Positions 1 through 13,249 of a DNA stretch of 64,000 bases are shown here, one piece after another. The notes below the pieces were generated by a model. It saw only the letters and a list, made by a program, of their open reading frames with translations. It made no database searches and was not told the origin of the DNA. The translations under genes were made by a program, and so were the position numbers. The stretch's first letter is position 1, and every line of letters starts with the position of its first letter. This DNA comes from Pararge aegeria (lineage: Eukaryota; Arthropoda; Insecta; Lepidoptera; Nymphalidae), in assembly GCF_905163445.1 (NCBI RefSeq), contig NC_053187.1, positions 10,664,001 through 10,728,000 of the forward strand. Reading direction: 5' to 3'.

Positions 1-888
1 AAGTTAAGAATCGTAGATAGGTATTAATAAGTTGTATAATAGAGATCTTGGGGGAAAGTTACAGATCTACAGAGGGATTATGAATCAATCAATTCATTAA
101 TTATATTAAATTACTGGTTTTCTATATAATAGAGATTAATTATGTAAATCGATACTTTTGCATTTCAAACTGAATATAGCTTTGATATTGCTCTCAAACA
201 CTATGATGTGAAATTCAATTTAGGCATATTCATAAAAATGAAATTGCTTTTGTTGCAATAGGCAATATTGCGCATTTATACGAAAAACATTTTGCAGGTA
301 GGTACAAGAGTATTGCGCTGAGTTTTATCTTCATAAACATTATGTGGAAATCGGCAATTTACCTTATACCTTATATCGTGAGTCTAAGCGATTTTATATT
401 ATAATTGTTTTTACAAGATAATATATCCTAGGCGTTACTCTTCAACAACAGAACTGAAGTCGTAGAAGAAATATTATTACTAAGAATAATTTATATAATT
501 TACGAAAACTTAAACCTACCAATCCACATTTGGCCAGTGCGGCGTCGTGTGCTACGGCCTAAACTGTATTCGGTTTGGAAGGAGACCCGTGCCCTCTAGT
601 GGGTCGGTAATGCGTTGTTAATAATAATCTGAAAGATATTGATTTCCGTCGCATTTTTGACAATAGATACTACAAATCTTACAAAAGATAACTAATACCT
701 CTTTTATTGCACGCATATACGAACGCTTATGTAATATAATGGACGTTTTCTAGGTACTTCAATACCACGTAAGGCAAAGTCATGGCGTAATTTATACATA
801 GTGAGTGATATTGACATATATATAAAATATAAATATTCATGTCTAACTTCTCTTTAAAGAAGTAAAACTATTATTTCATTTATTTTAG
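1..888. other. Upstream intronic or intergenic DNA with a repeat fragment
   Basis: No coding exon could be joined to the one starting at 889. Positions about 530-620 match the common lepidopteran SINE-like repeat (here family R3) whose 3' part runs 'ccaatccacatttggccag...gtgggtcggtaatg'. The rest is AT-rich and shows nothing else. Confidence 0.5.
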
Positions 889-2432
889 TGAAGATGTGGA
901 ATTGAGGAGAATATTTGCTAGTGAATTTCCTCAAGATACTATCAGGAGAAGCGGAGTATTAGACCCAGAAGTAGGTAAACCTATAGAGATCTATACTAAT
1001 AGTTTTATACCAAATTAATTCATACTTAACCAACAAAAAAAAACAAAAGAATAGAACCTATCTTCTTTTTATAGCGGGGAAATATAACAATAAGGAAGAA
1101 TAAAAATCGACTTGACGGCCGACTGGCGCAGTGGGCAGCGACCCTGCTTTCTGAGTATCATGCCGTGGGTTCGATTCCTACTACTGGAAAATGTTTGTGT
1201 GATGAGCATGAATGTTTTTCAGTGTCTGGGTGTTTATATGTATATTCTAAGTATTTATGTATATTATTCATAAAAATATTCATCAGTCATCTTAGAACCC
1301 ATAACACAAGCTACGTTTACTTTGGGGCTCGATGGCGATGTGAGTTCTATCAAAAAAAAAATATGCTTCAAATAATCAAAACATAAACAGGTATGTTGTT
1401 TATTGTGGTCAATAGGTCTTCTCCTGAGTTCTATGTTGTCTAGCCACAGCATCTTTCTTGGTATCAATGAATACTGCAATGCCCCAACGTGATGCCACGT
1501 AGAGACGGTGACATGGTCTGACGTGGAGCTTGTGTACTCATTGATAAGAGTTTGATAAAATCAAAGATGAATACAGCTACGTACATAATCTAGGATCAGT
1601 ACTCCAGTACCTATGACACTTCGTTACTACGTAAGTGAGCTGCAGCGGTTTAAACCCACTTTAAACCTAACAAAAACAACTAAGTCTTATTTGTTTTATC
1701 CGTTTTTTCCCAGCATTTAGGTCGTTACAGCGAACTGAACAGTTATTACAAATACCCCAAGGCTAAAATCAATAGTCACTTCGAAGAATTGACATGTTAT
1801 AACAAAGAAGGAGGAAAAGTAAGTCCAACAAATTTTAAATTAACTTTTTATTAAACGTAAGCTTAATCAAAAATCCTTATATGATTAATAGGATTAGTAA
1901 AAGGGGAAAAAAGCTAATAAAGTAAGCTAGTACAATTAAAATTAATTCCTAAGCTTTTTTCCTTTTTACGTAATTCTGTTCATCATATAGGGATTTTTTA
2001 TGACTTGACTTAAGTTGCCATAATTCAAATTCACTGTAAAATTCAGAGAATTTAAATTGAAAGGAACCTAAGTCAAGTAACGGTTTAAATCTAATTTTAG
2101 TGATCTTTACTCGCACAAAACCCAAGTGTCTATGGTTAACCTAAGTCAAGTAACGGTTTAAATCTAATTATAGGACTCGCACAAAACCCAGTGTCTATGG
2201 TGTGTCCGACTATTGTAATTAAGCCAAGTGATACTATAGTAATTAAGTGTATATAATTTTTTAATCCTTTCATTAGATGTGTAGTGTTGACATGAATCGA
2301 TATTCGCCTGAAGAAGACCAGTACTACATGTCATCTAAAAATGAGAGCCACATCGACCGCCGTCGGGTTTTCTGTTTCATGTTGCTCTGTTTCACTGAGG
2401 ATGAACTCGATCGAGTCGTTGCATCTTTCTAA
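889..2432 (+). CDS. Unrecognised protein, 3' part only (last three coding exons)
   Basis: Three exons join in one open frame: 889-970 (acceptor tttattttag, donor gtaggt), 1714-1818 (acceptor ttttttcccag, donor gtaagt) and 2277-2432 (acceptor cattag, stop TAA). The first exon is open only if its leading T completes a codon; both later junctions are phase 0. Together they give 113 residues, beginning EDVELRRIFASEF, with a charged middle rich in Tyr, Lys and Glu and a C-terminus containing RRRVFCFMLLCFTEDELDRV. Two AATAAA signals follow at 2466-2480. No domain is recognised. The start and upstream exons lie left of the window or were not found in 1-888. The agreement of splice sites and phases supports a real gene; its function cannot be given. 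Confidence 0.6.
1117..1345 (+). mobile_element. tRNA-derived SINE (family R2), copy 1
   Basis: The head carries an A-box-like 'tggcgcagtggg' and a B-box-like 'ggttcgattcc'. It is followed by the family body (aatgtttgtgtgatgag ... ctgggtgtttat ... cataacacaagctacg ... tttggggctcgatgg). It lies in the first visible intron of the partial gene. Five further copies occur in the window. The family resembles the Metulj SINEs described from butterflies; that name is from memory and unconfirmed. Confidence 0.8.
1858..2012. repeat. Foldback (MITE-like) element in intron
   Basis: Two imperfect inverted arms of about 50 bases face each other: 'aaaaatccttatatgat ... aggggaaaaaagct' on the left and 'agcttttttccttttt ... 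atcatatagggatttttt' on the right. This is a short non-autonomous DNA-transposon or foldback relic inside the intron between the exons at 1714 and 2277. Confidence 0.6.
2067..2200. repeat. Two-copy tandem duplication
   Basis: A unit beginning 'cctaagtcaagtaacggttt' and ending 'gtgtctatgg' occurs at 2067-2135 and again at 2140-2200. The second copy lacks a few bases in the middle. It lies in the last intron of the partial gene. Confidence 0.8.
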
Positions 2433-3244
2433 AAAAGGAATAATGAAAATAGAAACTACAAAAAAATAAATATAATAAAAAAATGTCCGTTAAACTCATA
2501 ATATCATGTTTTAGGTCCTTAAGTAGTGTATTCAATTTTAAGCTATAAGGCATATTGTCTAATAGTTTGAAACTTAATATAAGGGTTAATTTATATGTAA
2601 AATAAAATCCTTTTATTTCACAAATATGAATACTAATATTATAAAGACGAAAAGTTTTTCTTTGTTTATTTTTTACCATCGATCTTCTCATTATAATAAG
2701 CTCGTTGTGGCCTGTGGCAAAGCAGGACGAATTTGGAAATTTATAATTCCAAAATTCTTTAAGGTCTTATTTATTGGAAGGCATCAGCCGTATCTACCAC
2801 CCTACCGCCGAAGACGTGCGACCAAGTTATTAAACGTTCCGGAAGAAATCAAATAGGTTTGTGGGTTTATATACTCGTAACTGCCGTATGTTTACGGGTA
2901 TTTCTAACAGTTTAATCACATTATATATAACATTTGGTGGAGTGGCGTCACAATAGATCGTAGCCAGTCGACGTGACACCAGGGACCAGGCGAACCTGAG
3001 CCTCAAGCAGAAGAAGAACAATTAATTGGTGGTGAAAAAAAAAAAAATTTAATACTTATTTTTTTAGAAATAATTCAGGTTATTTTTGATAAATCTTAAC
3101 CTTTACAAACCTTTTGCTTATAGAGAATATTAAACCTAATAACAGATGAGATAATTTCTTAGTTTTCCAAGACTTGACAATGCTAAAGTAGAGGTAAAGG
3201 CTTTTGCAGTATGTTATTGGGTTCACGTTTATCGATTGTACTTT

Positions 3245-3440
3245 TACAGAGCTCGTCCGATGAAGTACCACCGCCATGTTTACCTCTTTATAACTGCCTG
3301 AAGGGCGTGGTTGCCGGTGTTATTACAGGCAAGGCACTTTGTAAAACGGGTTCCGTGGATGCCCTGCGTAGTGTAGGTCTATATAAAGGCGGTCATTTTT
3401 TAACACCAGGACTCAGCTTCAGGGCAACCTGCTTGGTCCG
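3245..3440 (+). repeat. Interspersed repeat family R5, copy 1
   Basis: Contains 'gagctcgtccgatgaagta' and 'ggcgtggttgccggtgttat', a common lepidopteran interspersed repeat. Related pieces occur at about 19960-20115, 36595-36800 (minus), 40285-40480 (minus) and 47118-47270. Open frames here are by-products of the repeat. Confidence 0.6.
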
Positions 3441-3835
3441 CCAATAGAACATCATTATTTCTATATCGATAGTTAGCATGACCATTACCTTGTAATCTGA
3501 AACTTCCTTCTGACGGATTTAAATTGTAGACTTTCGGTTTCGTGACTTACTTAAAATAAAAGATAGACAGCTTTCTCACGTCACGATTCACTTGTTATGA
3601 AACCATACGGGACCATTATTCATAAGTTGGTTACGATGGAGGACATAAATTAAAACCAAGGTTGAAGACAAATACCTACCTTCCTTTGATATCATAAAAT
3701 TTGTTTTCAAGATTGCTTATTATATCGCTTTCATCTTGTAAAACAAATCAAAGTTTATGAAATATTTCACATGGGAAGTTTTTGAACTCAGTAATATTCA
3801 AAACGAAATAAAAATCTATAAATAAATAAAAAAAT

Positions 3836-4040
3836 ATACTACCACAATACACACATCACCATCTAGTCCCAAAGTAAGCGTAGCTTGTGTTATGGGTACT
3901 AAGATGACTGACTAAAATACAGATAAGCAACATGAAAAACAATCATGTCCATCACACAAACATTTTCCAGTTGTGGGAATCGAAGCCACGGCCTTGGACT
4001 CAGAAAGCAGGGTCGCTGCCCTCTGTGCCGATATGCCGTC
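3836..4040 (-). mobile_element. tRNA-derived SINE (family R2), copy 2
   Basis: Reverse-strand copy: 'ccaaagtaagcgtagcttgt' at the left and 'gactcagaaagcagggtcgc' at the right are the complement of the family body and head. Confidence 0.75.
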
Positions 4041-6019
4041 TGATATCCGTCTGTGATGAATATCTATATATAATATAGGTAAACATAAAATAAAGAGCCC
4101 TATAAAAATAATAATAATCACGGGCGAAGTAATTGAGAGACATATTTTATAACATACTTTAAACAAAAATAACCAAAATAATATTTATTCTATTAGTCAG
4201 GTAGCACAACTACGGGTCAGAAAGACGAAACAGTGCGAAAAAAATTACTATAATTCGTAAACGCTAGCATATGAAAATAATGGTTTGCCGCGTGTTTAGA
4301 CTAGATTTATAGATACTTTTTGGTAAAGCCTAAATTTAGAGAGACCGGTTTAGTTATAAATCATCACGTAATTTTTTTTTGTAGCTTCTTTATTATTGTT
4401 TATGTTTTAAAAAATACATTTCAACATCCAAGTAGAGCAAAAAAGCTATAGCCAATTTATTACATCTTTAGCGTTTTGGAGTTCAAAGATGATGATGATC
4501 ATGATCACCATTGACACCTTGTCGCTTTAACCAAATCAAATAATCTTCTTCTTCTTGTTTTGTTACATAACCTATCAACGAACTTCGTTCTGCTGTAAAA
4601 TTGTTAATATAATTATGTACTAGTAAACTAAACTACGCATGAAATACACTCTGTCATTACCACACTTACTGGATATGCTATCAGTGGACAAAATGTTGAG
4701 GTTGGGATTGAAAACTATTCCGGTTAATTTCCTTAACGTCCAAGGGTAGTCGTGTATTTTTCTTGTTATCACTATCTTACAGTAAATTAATAATTAGCTA
4801 TGAAGTTAGAGCAATTCACACGATATTTTTTTATGTAATCTATAATATTGTAAAAGGAATTTTCTATAAGCTTACGTTTTAAACTTTGAACTAATTGAGA
4901 GACATATCAAAAGTCTCAATGACAAGTGGAGCTAACATGCGCACCACGAGATAATTATGTCTACCGTTTTCTCGTTCTATTTTCATATAAGTCGTGAAAA
5001 TCGATATACATAAAAACAATTATCTTGTAGAATAGTAGATCTACTCGATTTGTTGTTGTAACTCTAATATTTATTCATTTCATGATACGCTCCTATGTAT
5101 ATTATTGTATATTGTTCCTCGAATTATATCTACAACGTTAACAGTTAGTTGGTAACTTCTGAGTTATAATCTCATATTGTTAGTGATTGCCCTAGGAATA
5201 CGCCCATTATTGCGTTCTGTAGTTCACGCGCACATTTCTCAAACCCAATAGTACTTATATAATTTTAGAAGCTGTCTACCGATTTGCCGCACGAACGATC
5301 TTTCCAAATCTGATACCAATTGGATGATATCTCTCCAATCACATATACTAATCGTTACCTATATCCAACTTACAAATATATACCTATAGATGCTGACATT
5401 GTTTAGTCCCGGTATTCGTGTGATGAATTGTTATAGTTATACAAGTGGTTTTATATTTTAAACCATAATAATACTTTTATTAATTAGTTAAGTAGGTACC
5501 TACAGCTGTAAAGCTTTGTTATTTATTACGGATTCTTATATAAATCATCCAGAATTAGGCAGTAACATAATATACGGTAAAAGCATCAAAACAAATTGAG
5601 CAATCGAGATTAATTCTGGTGTTAATGTAAATTTCTAGTAAATTCCTGTGAATATGAAAATGTTAAAAATCGGTTGTTCTGGTATCCATTTCAAATAGAT
5701 ATCACCCAATTTACAACCATACTTACTGATACTTTAAATGAGAAGTCCAAAATGGTTCTTTAACTATGGTCATAAAGCTCTATGTCGAATTGATATTGAA
5801 CAAGTTCAATATTGTGTAAGTTTTTAAGTATTTGTTAATTTTTAGTTTCGTAAACATTTCAAGTTAAAGCCATGGTCCACCAAGCTGGTAAAGTGCAGTT
5901 TTCTTGCCTTTGAGAACAATAAGCACAGATCTTAGGCATAAACGTTTCCGCAAAATGTTTTTTCTTCATGGTTCAAGCAAGTAGGTTTAGGTAATATTTC
6001 ATTGCTTTAAACGCAAATA

Positions 6020-6115
6020 ACTAAAAAATTTAGAGGACCGTGCTGGGAATCGAACTCAGTCCTCCCCGAAAAAGAGCCGAAGACATATACACTAACTAGG
6101 CCATCACTGCTCCGG
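6020..6115 (-). mobile_element. tRNA-like SINE head, fragment
   Basis: 'gctgggaatcgaactcag' is the complement of a B box, with a complemented A-box-like region near 6100. It resembles the tRNA-like head of the R3 family at 45025 and 57090. It is not a functional tRNA gene: no cloverleaf could be closed. Confidence 0.5.
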
Positions 6116-7194
6116 TCAGCTTCAATCAAAACATCTATTAAGATTGCAATTACAAATTTAGCGACTTCTTTTCGAATTTTGTGGACAGCGCTATAAGGAG
6201 GCGGTACGCTATATGTATAAAGGTATCTGCAACACAAAAGAAAGATGCTTTGCCTGTACTAACAACATATGATAAAAAAAAAACTTATAAAACTTAATTT
6301 TAAATAAATTATTGAAACATCCGTTGATACAAAATTAATATGCTGATCGCATTCCAAACATCATTTTTATTTTAAACTATGATTTATAACCGAAAACTTG
6401 ACCTTTTCACATTTTAATCACCTACTAATAGAAGTCGCCAAAACATGTGGAAATGTTGATGACAGAATAACATTGTAAATCTAACTGGTGGTTCCCCGCG
6501 ACTTCGTCCGCTTAGAACTTAAATTACCCTGATAACACTTAAATAAATTTAATTCCGCTATTCTATAAAAATACTCCGACCGTCTCGACTTTGTTATGAA
6601 TTATCAAAGTCGATTATAACATAAATAATGTCAGACTGCTATACAAACTTTCATACTTTATTGAACCCCTTTAGAGTGAATATTAAAGTTATGTAGCTTG
6701 TAACCTTTCTGAAGCATTGGGCTTTCAAATGCAAATAAAACATATTTTTAAATTCAACTAGCGCGTTCACAACCAAGCTCTTCAGTTTTGTTATTAATAT
6801 AAACATTTAAAAACCAACGAAGAGCGACCCACATGTTCACGCATGCTTCTAGTAGTGAGTTATTGCAAATAACGTACATAGTAGATGGCCCACCTGAAGG
6901 TATGGATAACAAAAAAAGAGCAAAACTTTGCAGTGCATGCTAGGAAGACGTCCTGTAAAGTGCCGGGTATGTTTCCATGACCATCGAAGAGGTTAAGCCA
7001 AATGTACCTATAATAACAACGCATTCAATTCCACGTAAGGCAGTAGCATTTCATTTTTTTTTATTTTACTGGACGAGCTATGTCACATAAAGCCTTACTA
7101 CTCCACTTGATTTTTATCTCATCGGCCAAAACAATACTAGGGTGGTGTAATTACTTAGAATTCTGCTATAGAAACCTTTTATGTACAGATGACT

Positions 7195-7400
7195 TCCGTC
7201 ATGGGTCTAGTGGTTAGCGTATTCGACTGTGCATAACGAAGTCCTGCATTCAATTCCCGGGTTTAGCCAATAAATGCTTCGAGTTTTTTGGCTGAACCCG
7301 GTTATGAGTTCAGTACTAGCCCTAAGTAAGGAAATATTTGATTTGATAACCCCGTGCCTCAATGATCACGTCATGCCGTCGGTCCTGACTTTTATCACTG
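7195..7400 (+). mobile_element. tRNA-derived SINE (another family), fragment
   Basis: The head has an A-box-like 'tagtggttagcg' and a B-box-like 'cattcaattcccg'. The body later reads 'cccgtgcctcaatgatcacg' and 'gccgtcggtcctg', as in a common lepidopteran SINE. No amino-acid acceptor stem closes, so it is not a tRNA gene. Confidence 0.5.
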
Positions 7401-10400
7401 TCTCATTAAAGTAGCGATAGGGTGTTCTCTGATTTCTTCTGTGAGTCGTTAAAAGATTTGTGATGATCATACTCATATAATACTAGATTGAAAATACGAG
7501 TATATTATGCACTTTAAATGGGCATCGAAAACGATTTCAAGAGTGGAGGTCAGGCGTACGATTTGTTGGGTCAACACTCTATGACGTAACAATTTCTCAG
7601 CGTCACCTTTGATACTCTGATGGGCTCCTAGTAGATAAAATGATCGCCTACGGGTCACCAGTGGCTAGGCCTGATTTCTGGGTCGCCAATAATTTAAAGG
7701 TAGGGTTTCTTTAAGAAATTCTCAGAGAACCAAAAAGCCAAAAGGCGTTAAAGCCTGTCGTCAACTAGCTTGGAGTTCTATCCTAAGCATTCAATCTTTC
7801 TCTCCTATGAGATCGCTGCTTGGTCTGATAATTATTACTAAAAAAAGAGGCAGGAGGTATTCACAGGAAATTAATAGATTGAATATAAAAACGACAATGC
7901 AAATCACATATTGTTAAAATCATGATATGTCTTTTGTAATACTTAAAACCTTATTTTTGTGTACATCAAAAATTAATTATTACCTATATGGTAATCATAA
8001 ATTTAATAAGAGGTACAAAATAAGTAAATTACCATTTTCTCACGTTCTTAAGTAATAATGTATCTAAGAACACACTTTTCTAAAACACTCATCAGAATCC
8101 AATTGGGCACAAATTATTCAGCGCAAAACGATACCTTGACCTTTTAGGCGCAAATAATAACACAAAATTGCGGTTTGAATCTTTATTAACATACGAACAG
8201 ATGTTTTACAATATGATATATTGTTTTATCCGGGAGATAAAGCCACAAAAATATAGTTCTAAGTCTGTAGATTTACAATTATACCTACTGAAAAACTACC
8301 GGAACCGCGGCCACGTAGCAAAAGATTCTAACATAGAAACTAGTTGCTTATATAGAAACTAACAGTCACTCGTGTCAGATAAGGGTTGCAGTGTAATGCT
8401 ACTAATCAATAAGGCTGCTCAATGCAAATATTTTATTAATCAGACTGGCAGTTATATCCTAGTAGTAAATTATTCGGTAACTAACACTGATTTGGATTAG
8501 TTGTGGCCTAATTTCTGAAGAAGATCTAGTGAAACTTGTTGGAGATAGAGAATAGAACTCCTAAGCATACAATAGGAACTCGTTCTCAGGACTTGTGTAG
8601 TTGACAATTTCAGATAATGGCTGGAGAGTATGTGTTTGTTACTCAACAAGGTCACAGAGTTCCTTATATTTCTTCCTTTTCAATTCCAAGAAGAGATCCC
8701 TTATAGACATGTTTATTTCCTCATCGACATTTTTTCTTGCTTATTCCTTACCACTTCTTGATGTAGACTCGAAAAATAGAATAAAAGATGATAACAAAAC
8801 CGACTTATTTTACAACTAAAAAGAAATAAATAAATATTTTCTTAAATAGGTTCCAAGTAAAATATAATATGTATGAGACAATGATTTGGGGCAATGTTGG
8901 TTGGCAGGCTTTAACGACTATTGTCACGTGGGGTCTAGATGAGGCTAACAGTGCAATACAATTTTTTTTTAAATCGTTTTTTACTCCGTGCCAGTACCTA
9001 CTGAGACTTTCTGAACAGTCTACAATCACAATATCACACAATTTTTAGCCGGACCCAGGACACCATGGTCAGTAGTGGAAAAAGTTAACCATTGAGCCAA
9101 CGAGGCGATTCTGTAATTACTGCCTATTACTTTATGTGTGAGCCTCAAACATAATATTTATAAATACAACACATATTAACACTATAGTCTTTATTGTCAT
9201 GCCAATAAGAATGAAATTAATTTCGGTATCGGTAGTGGGTATCTTGTTCACTGTAGTGCCGACCACTTACAAAATGACTAGAAGGCCGGGTCAATTACTT
9301 GAATAGATTAATGTTCCCACAACCTTACACGAATGCTTCATCAGTGCATGTAAATAAATACTTTGGTTAGGAATCCTATTTCATTAAAATAATAATATAC
9401 ATTTTGTTCCACTTAACGGTATCAATTATTATGGGAAGTTAATAATATATACAACTAGAACAATATGTCCAATCCTTTTTGTTGGCTTTGGCTTGCTTGA
9501 CTTTTACAAATCGTTTTATTCTAGGTTTACATAATATTAATCATTATATATTAGAGCAAAAAAAAAAGGTTTAATTCAATTAAATGCCAGTTTAATGTTA
9601 CAATCGAACATTAAATTCAACGCAGGGAGAAAATTCACTAATTACTATAAAGGTCATGCCCGCATGGAATGGTTTCAAGAATTCTCGGTGCATTTCCGCG
9701 ATGAATATCCATGTTGATTCTTTGTGCAAAAAATTAGCCAGCCCTTATGTCGCCGGATGAGGCAATCAACTTCTTTCACTCATATTTCCATTAATATGTC
9801 ATATAGATAGTCAATATAATAAAAATATCAAAAGAGGAGATCCCAATCTAATAAATTTAGGATTGAACCTTGTGAGGGCGCTGCAAGCAGATTTAACTGC
9901 CAGGGCGCCCAAAAAAATATTTTATATCAAAACCACGGCGATTGGTTAAACTGTTGCTGCGTGAAGAAACAATAGGCCAACAAGCACACCATTCAAACCA
10001 TAATATAAGAAGGCAACATAGGTCAATTTGATTCTGTGAAATAGTGGAACGTAGTTTTTCAAATATAATCGTGATACTCGTATGTGCATTTGCACCTTCG
10101 GTCTAATTTACATTCATATGTTTACGTGCGCGAATCACAACGCCGGCTAATTAATAAACATCTTTGTTCGAGTCTCTGAACACCTTCCGTATTGTAACTG
10201 GGTCAAGCTAAGTTTATTAAGAAGCCCAAGATGATTATAATCACACAGAGATTGAAAGTGAACTCCAAGTCATAGCAAGTTATTACTGTTTGGTAAACGT
10301 AAATGCTTCAAATCGTTTTGCCTTAGCAATACGTGATTTTTGTAATCTTTACCCTACGTGATCTCCTGTCAGATATATCTACCTTTTCAACTGATGCTCT

Positions 10401-10941
10401 AAACTGTGAATTCATTACATCACTGGCGCAAATTTTTCCAAGAAATTCGCTTTTGCCTAGATCCTTTTTTGCCCTTTTAAGCATCCATACATACGAGTAT
10501 GAAAATAATGTTCAATAATCTTTCATGTCGTAATAAATTGCCTGTTCTTAAGCTCATTATTATAATTATTTCAACTATAGCTTAACAATAACAAAAGTCT
10601 ATAATTATTTGTCTGACTATCGGTTTTTAATGTATTGTTCACTAACAGCTAGATGATTATACAGTGCAACTTAAATCAGGTAGATAATAAATATTAAAGT
10701 ATAAATAGCAGTTTATTTAATAGTTTTAAGTTCATTTCATTTCCAGACATCTTTGAAAAATGTTTACTAGGCATACCTTGAACATGAAACTGCTGGTCAT
10801 AATTATACGACAATACTGCACCTACAAGTCTTACAATACGTTTTATACAGGTAAAGGCGAAGTTTTTGCTTTGGGCATAATAAGAAATGCCGCATGGCCC
10901 AACCGCTATGTTGCAACCTGGTAATAGAAGAAATACTTACA

Positions 10942-10949
10942 TATATAAG
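10942..10949 (+). promoter_or_regulatory. TATA box of first CPR gene
   Basis: TATATAAG lies 86 bases before the ATG at 11028 and would place transcription start near 10972. Confidence 0.55.
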
Positions 10950-11027
10950 AGGGACGTTTGAATACGTAACCATCCCACATACCAAGTACTCTCTGAAGAC
11001 GACAGACGACAAAAAACAATAAGAACA

Positions 11028-12455
11028 ATGAAACTGGTCAGTAAATGAAGTGAATAGTGAAAATTGCATGTGCTACTAAAGTGACGTGCCTGTGGATCCT
11101 AAACGCAAATCTTTTTCAGCTCCTGATCCTTTGTTTGGCTGCTGCAATATATGCTGCTCCACAATATCCTCAAGACGTGCAGATCTTACGTTATGAGTCT
11201 AATAACTCTGGTTTGGATTCATACAACTTTGTGTAAGCATAGCTTATTTCTCCCTAAGTGGTCAATATCAACCCAAAAGGTTGATGCAGACCACTTATAA
11301 CCAAGTACAGTAATAAGACAACAGAAGGTATGAAAAAATATTGATTTGCATATGATTGAAAAAAGCGTCTTTGAGAGTTATAGAGTCAATTCAAACTCGC
11401 ACTTTATTCAGATGGGGCTATTTTTGAAAGGTTTATATTTTGGGTTTCATTGTCTAGATTATTTTCAACCATAAATTATCAAATGAGATTCTAAAGTTCT
11501 TCACACGTCCAGGTTTATGAAGACCTCACAATGTAAAATTAGGGGAATCCTGTCTGCTTCATAGTAAGCACGTACAACTTATACAAAGATATATAAATTA
11601 ACTGTTTACTTTCTACAGATACAACTTTCTATAGATCTTCCAAAATGCACTCTTTCGCTGCGATTCCCTGTACTAGGTAGAATTGCTTATTCAAGAAATC
11701 TAGTGTCTAAAAATTTGTATATTGTGAAGTCAGCATCTTCCGAGGATACTTCTGGACACAACTGTAATATTAGTACATATATGCGTAGAGAGCTAATTTT
11801 TGCAAGTCTGTTTTGTATATAAAGATTGCATTACAGATTATAAATTACACGGAGCCTCGAGGCAATCGTTGATTGTCACCCGTGACTTTGTACTTGTTAT
11901 AAGATTCTCAGAGAAATTTGCTTTGCTATTCTACATAATACCTTTACCCCGGTTAGGGTAGACCACGGTCTCAAATAACCTCGGATCGATAAGCCTAAGC
12001 CTTAAAACCCACCGCATCGACACGCCCGTCTGCGTTTGTTCAGGACTCTATGGGTCGCAGCTTGATGTTAAATACCTCAAGAAGTAGCTCAAGAATTAGG
12101 CTATAAAATGCAAAAAAAGATTTTTTAAATCGCACTGGTATTTTCTGACTTTAGCGCGTTCAAACAAAAAAAAATTCTTTAGCTTTATTATAGGTTTACA
12201 GATTAAGCTTAGTGTTAACAAAATTGCAGGTGGGAGCTCTCCGACGGTAGTAAACATGAGGAACAAGGCCAGCTTAAGAACCAGGGAACGGAAAACGAGG
12301 GGATCGAAGTTCAAGGGGAGTACGAGTGGATCGGCCCTGACGGCGTTACTTACACTGTTACCTATGTAGCTGATGAGAACGGATTCCGACCACAGATTCG
12401 ACAAAGTCCAGGTGGTGCAGTGCCATCAGCTGTTATAGAATCACTTGTAGGTTAA
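11028..12455 (+). CDS. RR-1 cuticular protein, 115 aa (CPR gene A)
   Basis: Exons 11028-11036, 11120-11232 and 12230-12455 join into a 115-aa protein. The first exon encodes only Met-Lys-Leu. Residues 1-16 form a signal peptide ending ...AAAIYAA. A short linker (DVQILRYES) leads to the RR-1 chitin-binding domain at about 41-95, containing SDGSKHEEQGQLKN and then YEWIGPDGVTYTVTYVADENGF, with the aromatic residues (Y72, W74, Y82, Y86, F93) that bind chitin in this family. The tail ends SAVIESLVG. Introns are 83 and 997 bases, the second in phase 2 as in every CPR gene here. The product is expected to be secreted into soft (larval-type) cuticle. Class assignment is secure; stage and tissue are inference. 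Confidence 0.93.
11256..11296. repeat. Short hairpin in intron 2 of gene A
   Basis: 'aagtggtc' pairs with 'gaccactt', with an inner stem atcaacc/ggttgat. It starts 23 bases after the exon 2 donor. Too short for a typical microRNA precursor; role unknown. Confidence 0.5.
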
Positions 12456-13249
12456 GGTATAAATAACTTGATGGAAACATCACATGTAAATAGCTAAATA
12501 TTTGTGAACTGTATATAACATTTATATACTGTTGCATTAGAATATTTTTTTTATTAATTTTAATATAGCGAATTGAATGAATACAATTTTTTTTTTCCTT
12601 TAATTCCCTAAAATATTGTAGGTATATATATTGAATGGGGGCTAGTTGCAGGCAATCTAAGAATAAGAAACCTCTCAATATTATGTATTTTAAATGTGAC
12701 TAAACTAAATATTAATAATATATTATAATTTAAATAATTAATATAGTATAATTTGAAAAAAAGTTATACTCGTCAAGGTTATCAAAAAGTTGACCTTGCT
12801 GAATATAAAGATTGTACGGCAACTGTAAACGAAACGGAGGTGCCATAAAGGTTTTGATAGCAGTCTGTAAGGGAAGTAGGAAATCGAAAGGCTTTTTTTT
12901 CTTAACTTTTACTTGCAAAGTGAAATTAACTTGATACGTGATCATTGTAGAGTAATAAAACATTAGTTATTCATTTTAGTATTTAGTATAAGTTTAAAAT
13001 AATTTAACAATTCAAGCCACAAGGGCAATACAGTGATCCTATAAGGGCGACGAGCTATAATATAAGTAAGTGAGGATAAAGAGGGAATGGCATTATTCTG
13101 TCCATTCGTCCGTCTGAATCTGAGCCTTTACTTACTCTATAGCTCAAGCAAAGCTCCTACAGTCTGACAAACGGACAAAGTGCAATTTAATCTCTCTCGT
13201 TTCCGTTAACTAAGAGTTTCTGTCCTGCTAAATAAGATGTAAAGAGCTT

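Larger units (their letters stand above)
2433..10940. other. Gene-free region of transposon remnants
   Basis: No exon set with signal peptide, RR domain or consistent splicing was found on either strand. Recognisable parts are: R1 repeat about 2690-2920; R5 repeat 3245-3440; minus-strand R2 SINE 3836-4040; minus-strand tRNA-like SINE head 6020-6115; a fragment with 'cccgcgacttcgtccgc' at about 6490-6520; R5-like fragment 6895-7060; SINE head 7195-7400; and an interspersed repeat at 8770-8870 that recurs at 17540-17640. The remaining AT-rich sequence shows nothing. Confidence 0.55.

Noticed and set aside
297..378. Possible further exon of the partial first gene (acceptor tttgcag, donor gtgagt)
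   Set aside because: Its only open frame ends in phase 0, which does not fit the phase-2 start needed by the exon at 889.
421..603. Open stretch after an acceptor-like tatcctag
   Set aside because: Its second half is R3 repeat and no usable donor in phase follows.
2626..2856. 76-codon frame with a basic stretch resembling a ribosomal-type protein
   Set aside because: The DNA matches the dispersed R1 repeat seen at 20560 and elsewhere, so the basic residues come from the repeat.
7195..7270. Possible tRNA gene
   Set aside because: A and B boxes are present but the acceptor and anticodon stems do not close, and a SINE body follows.
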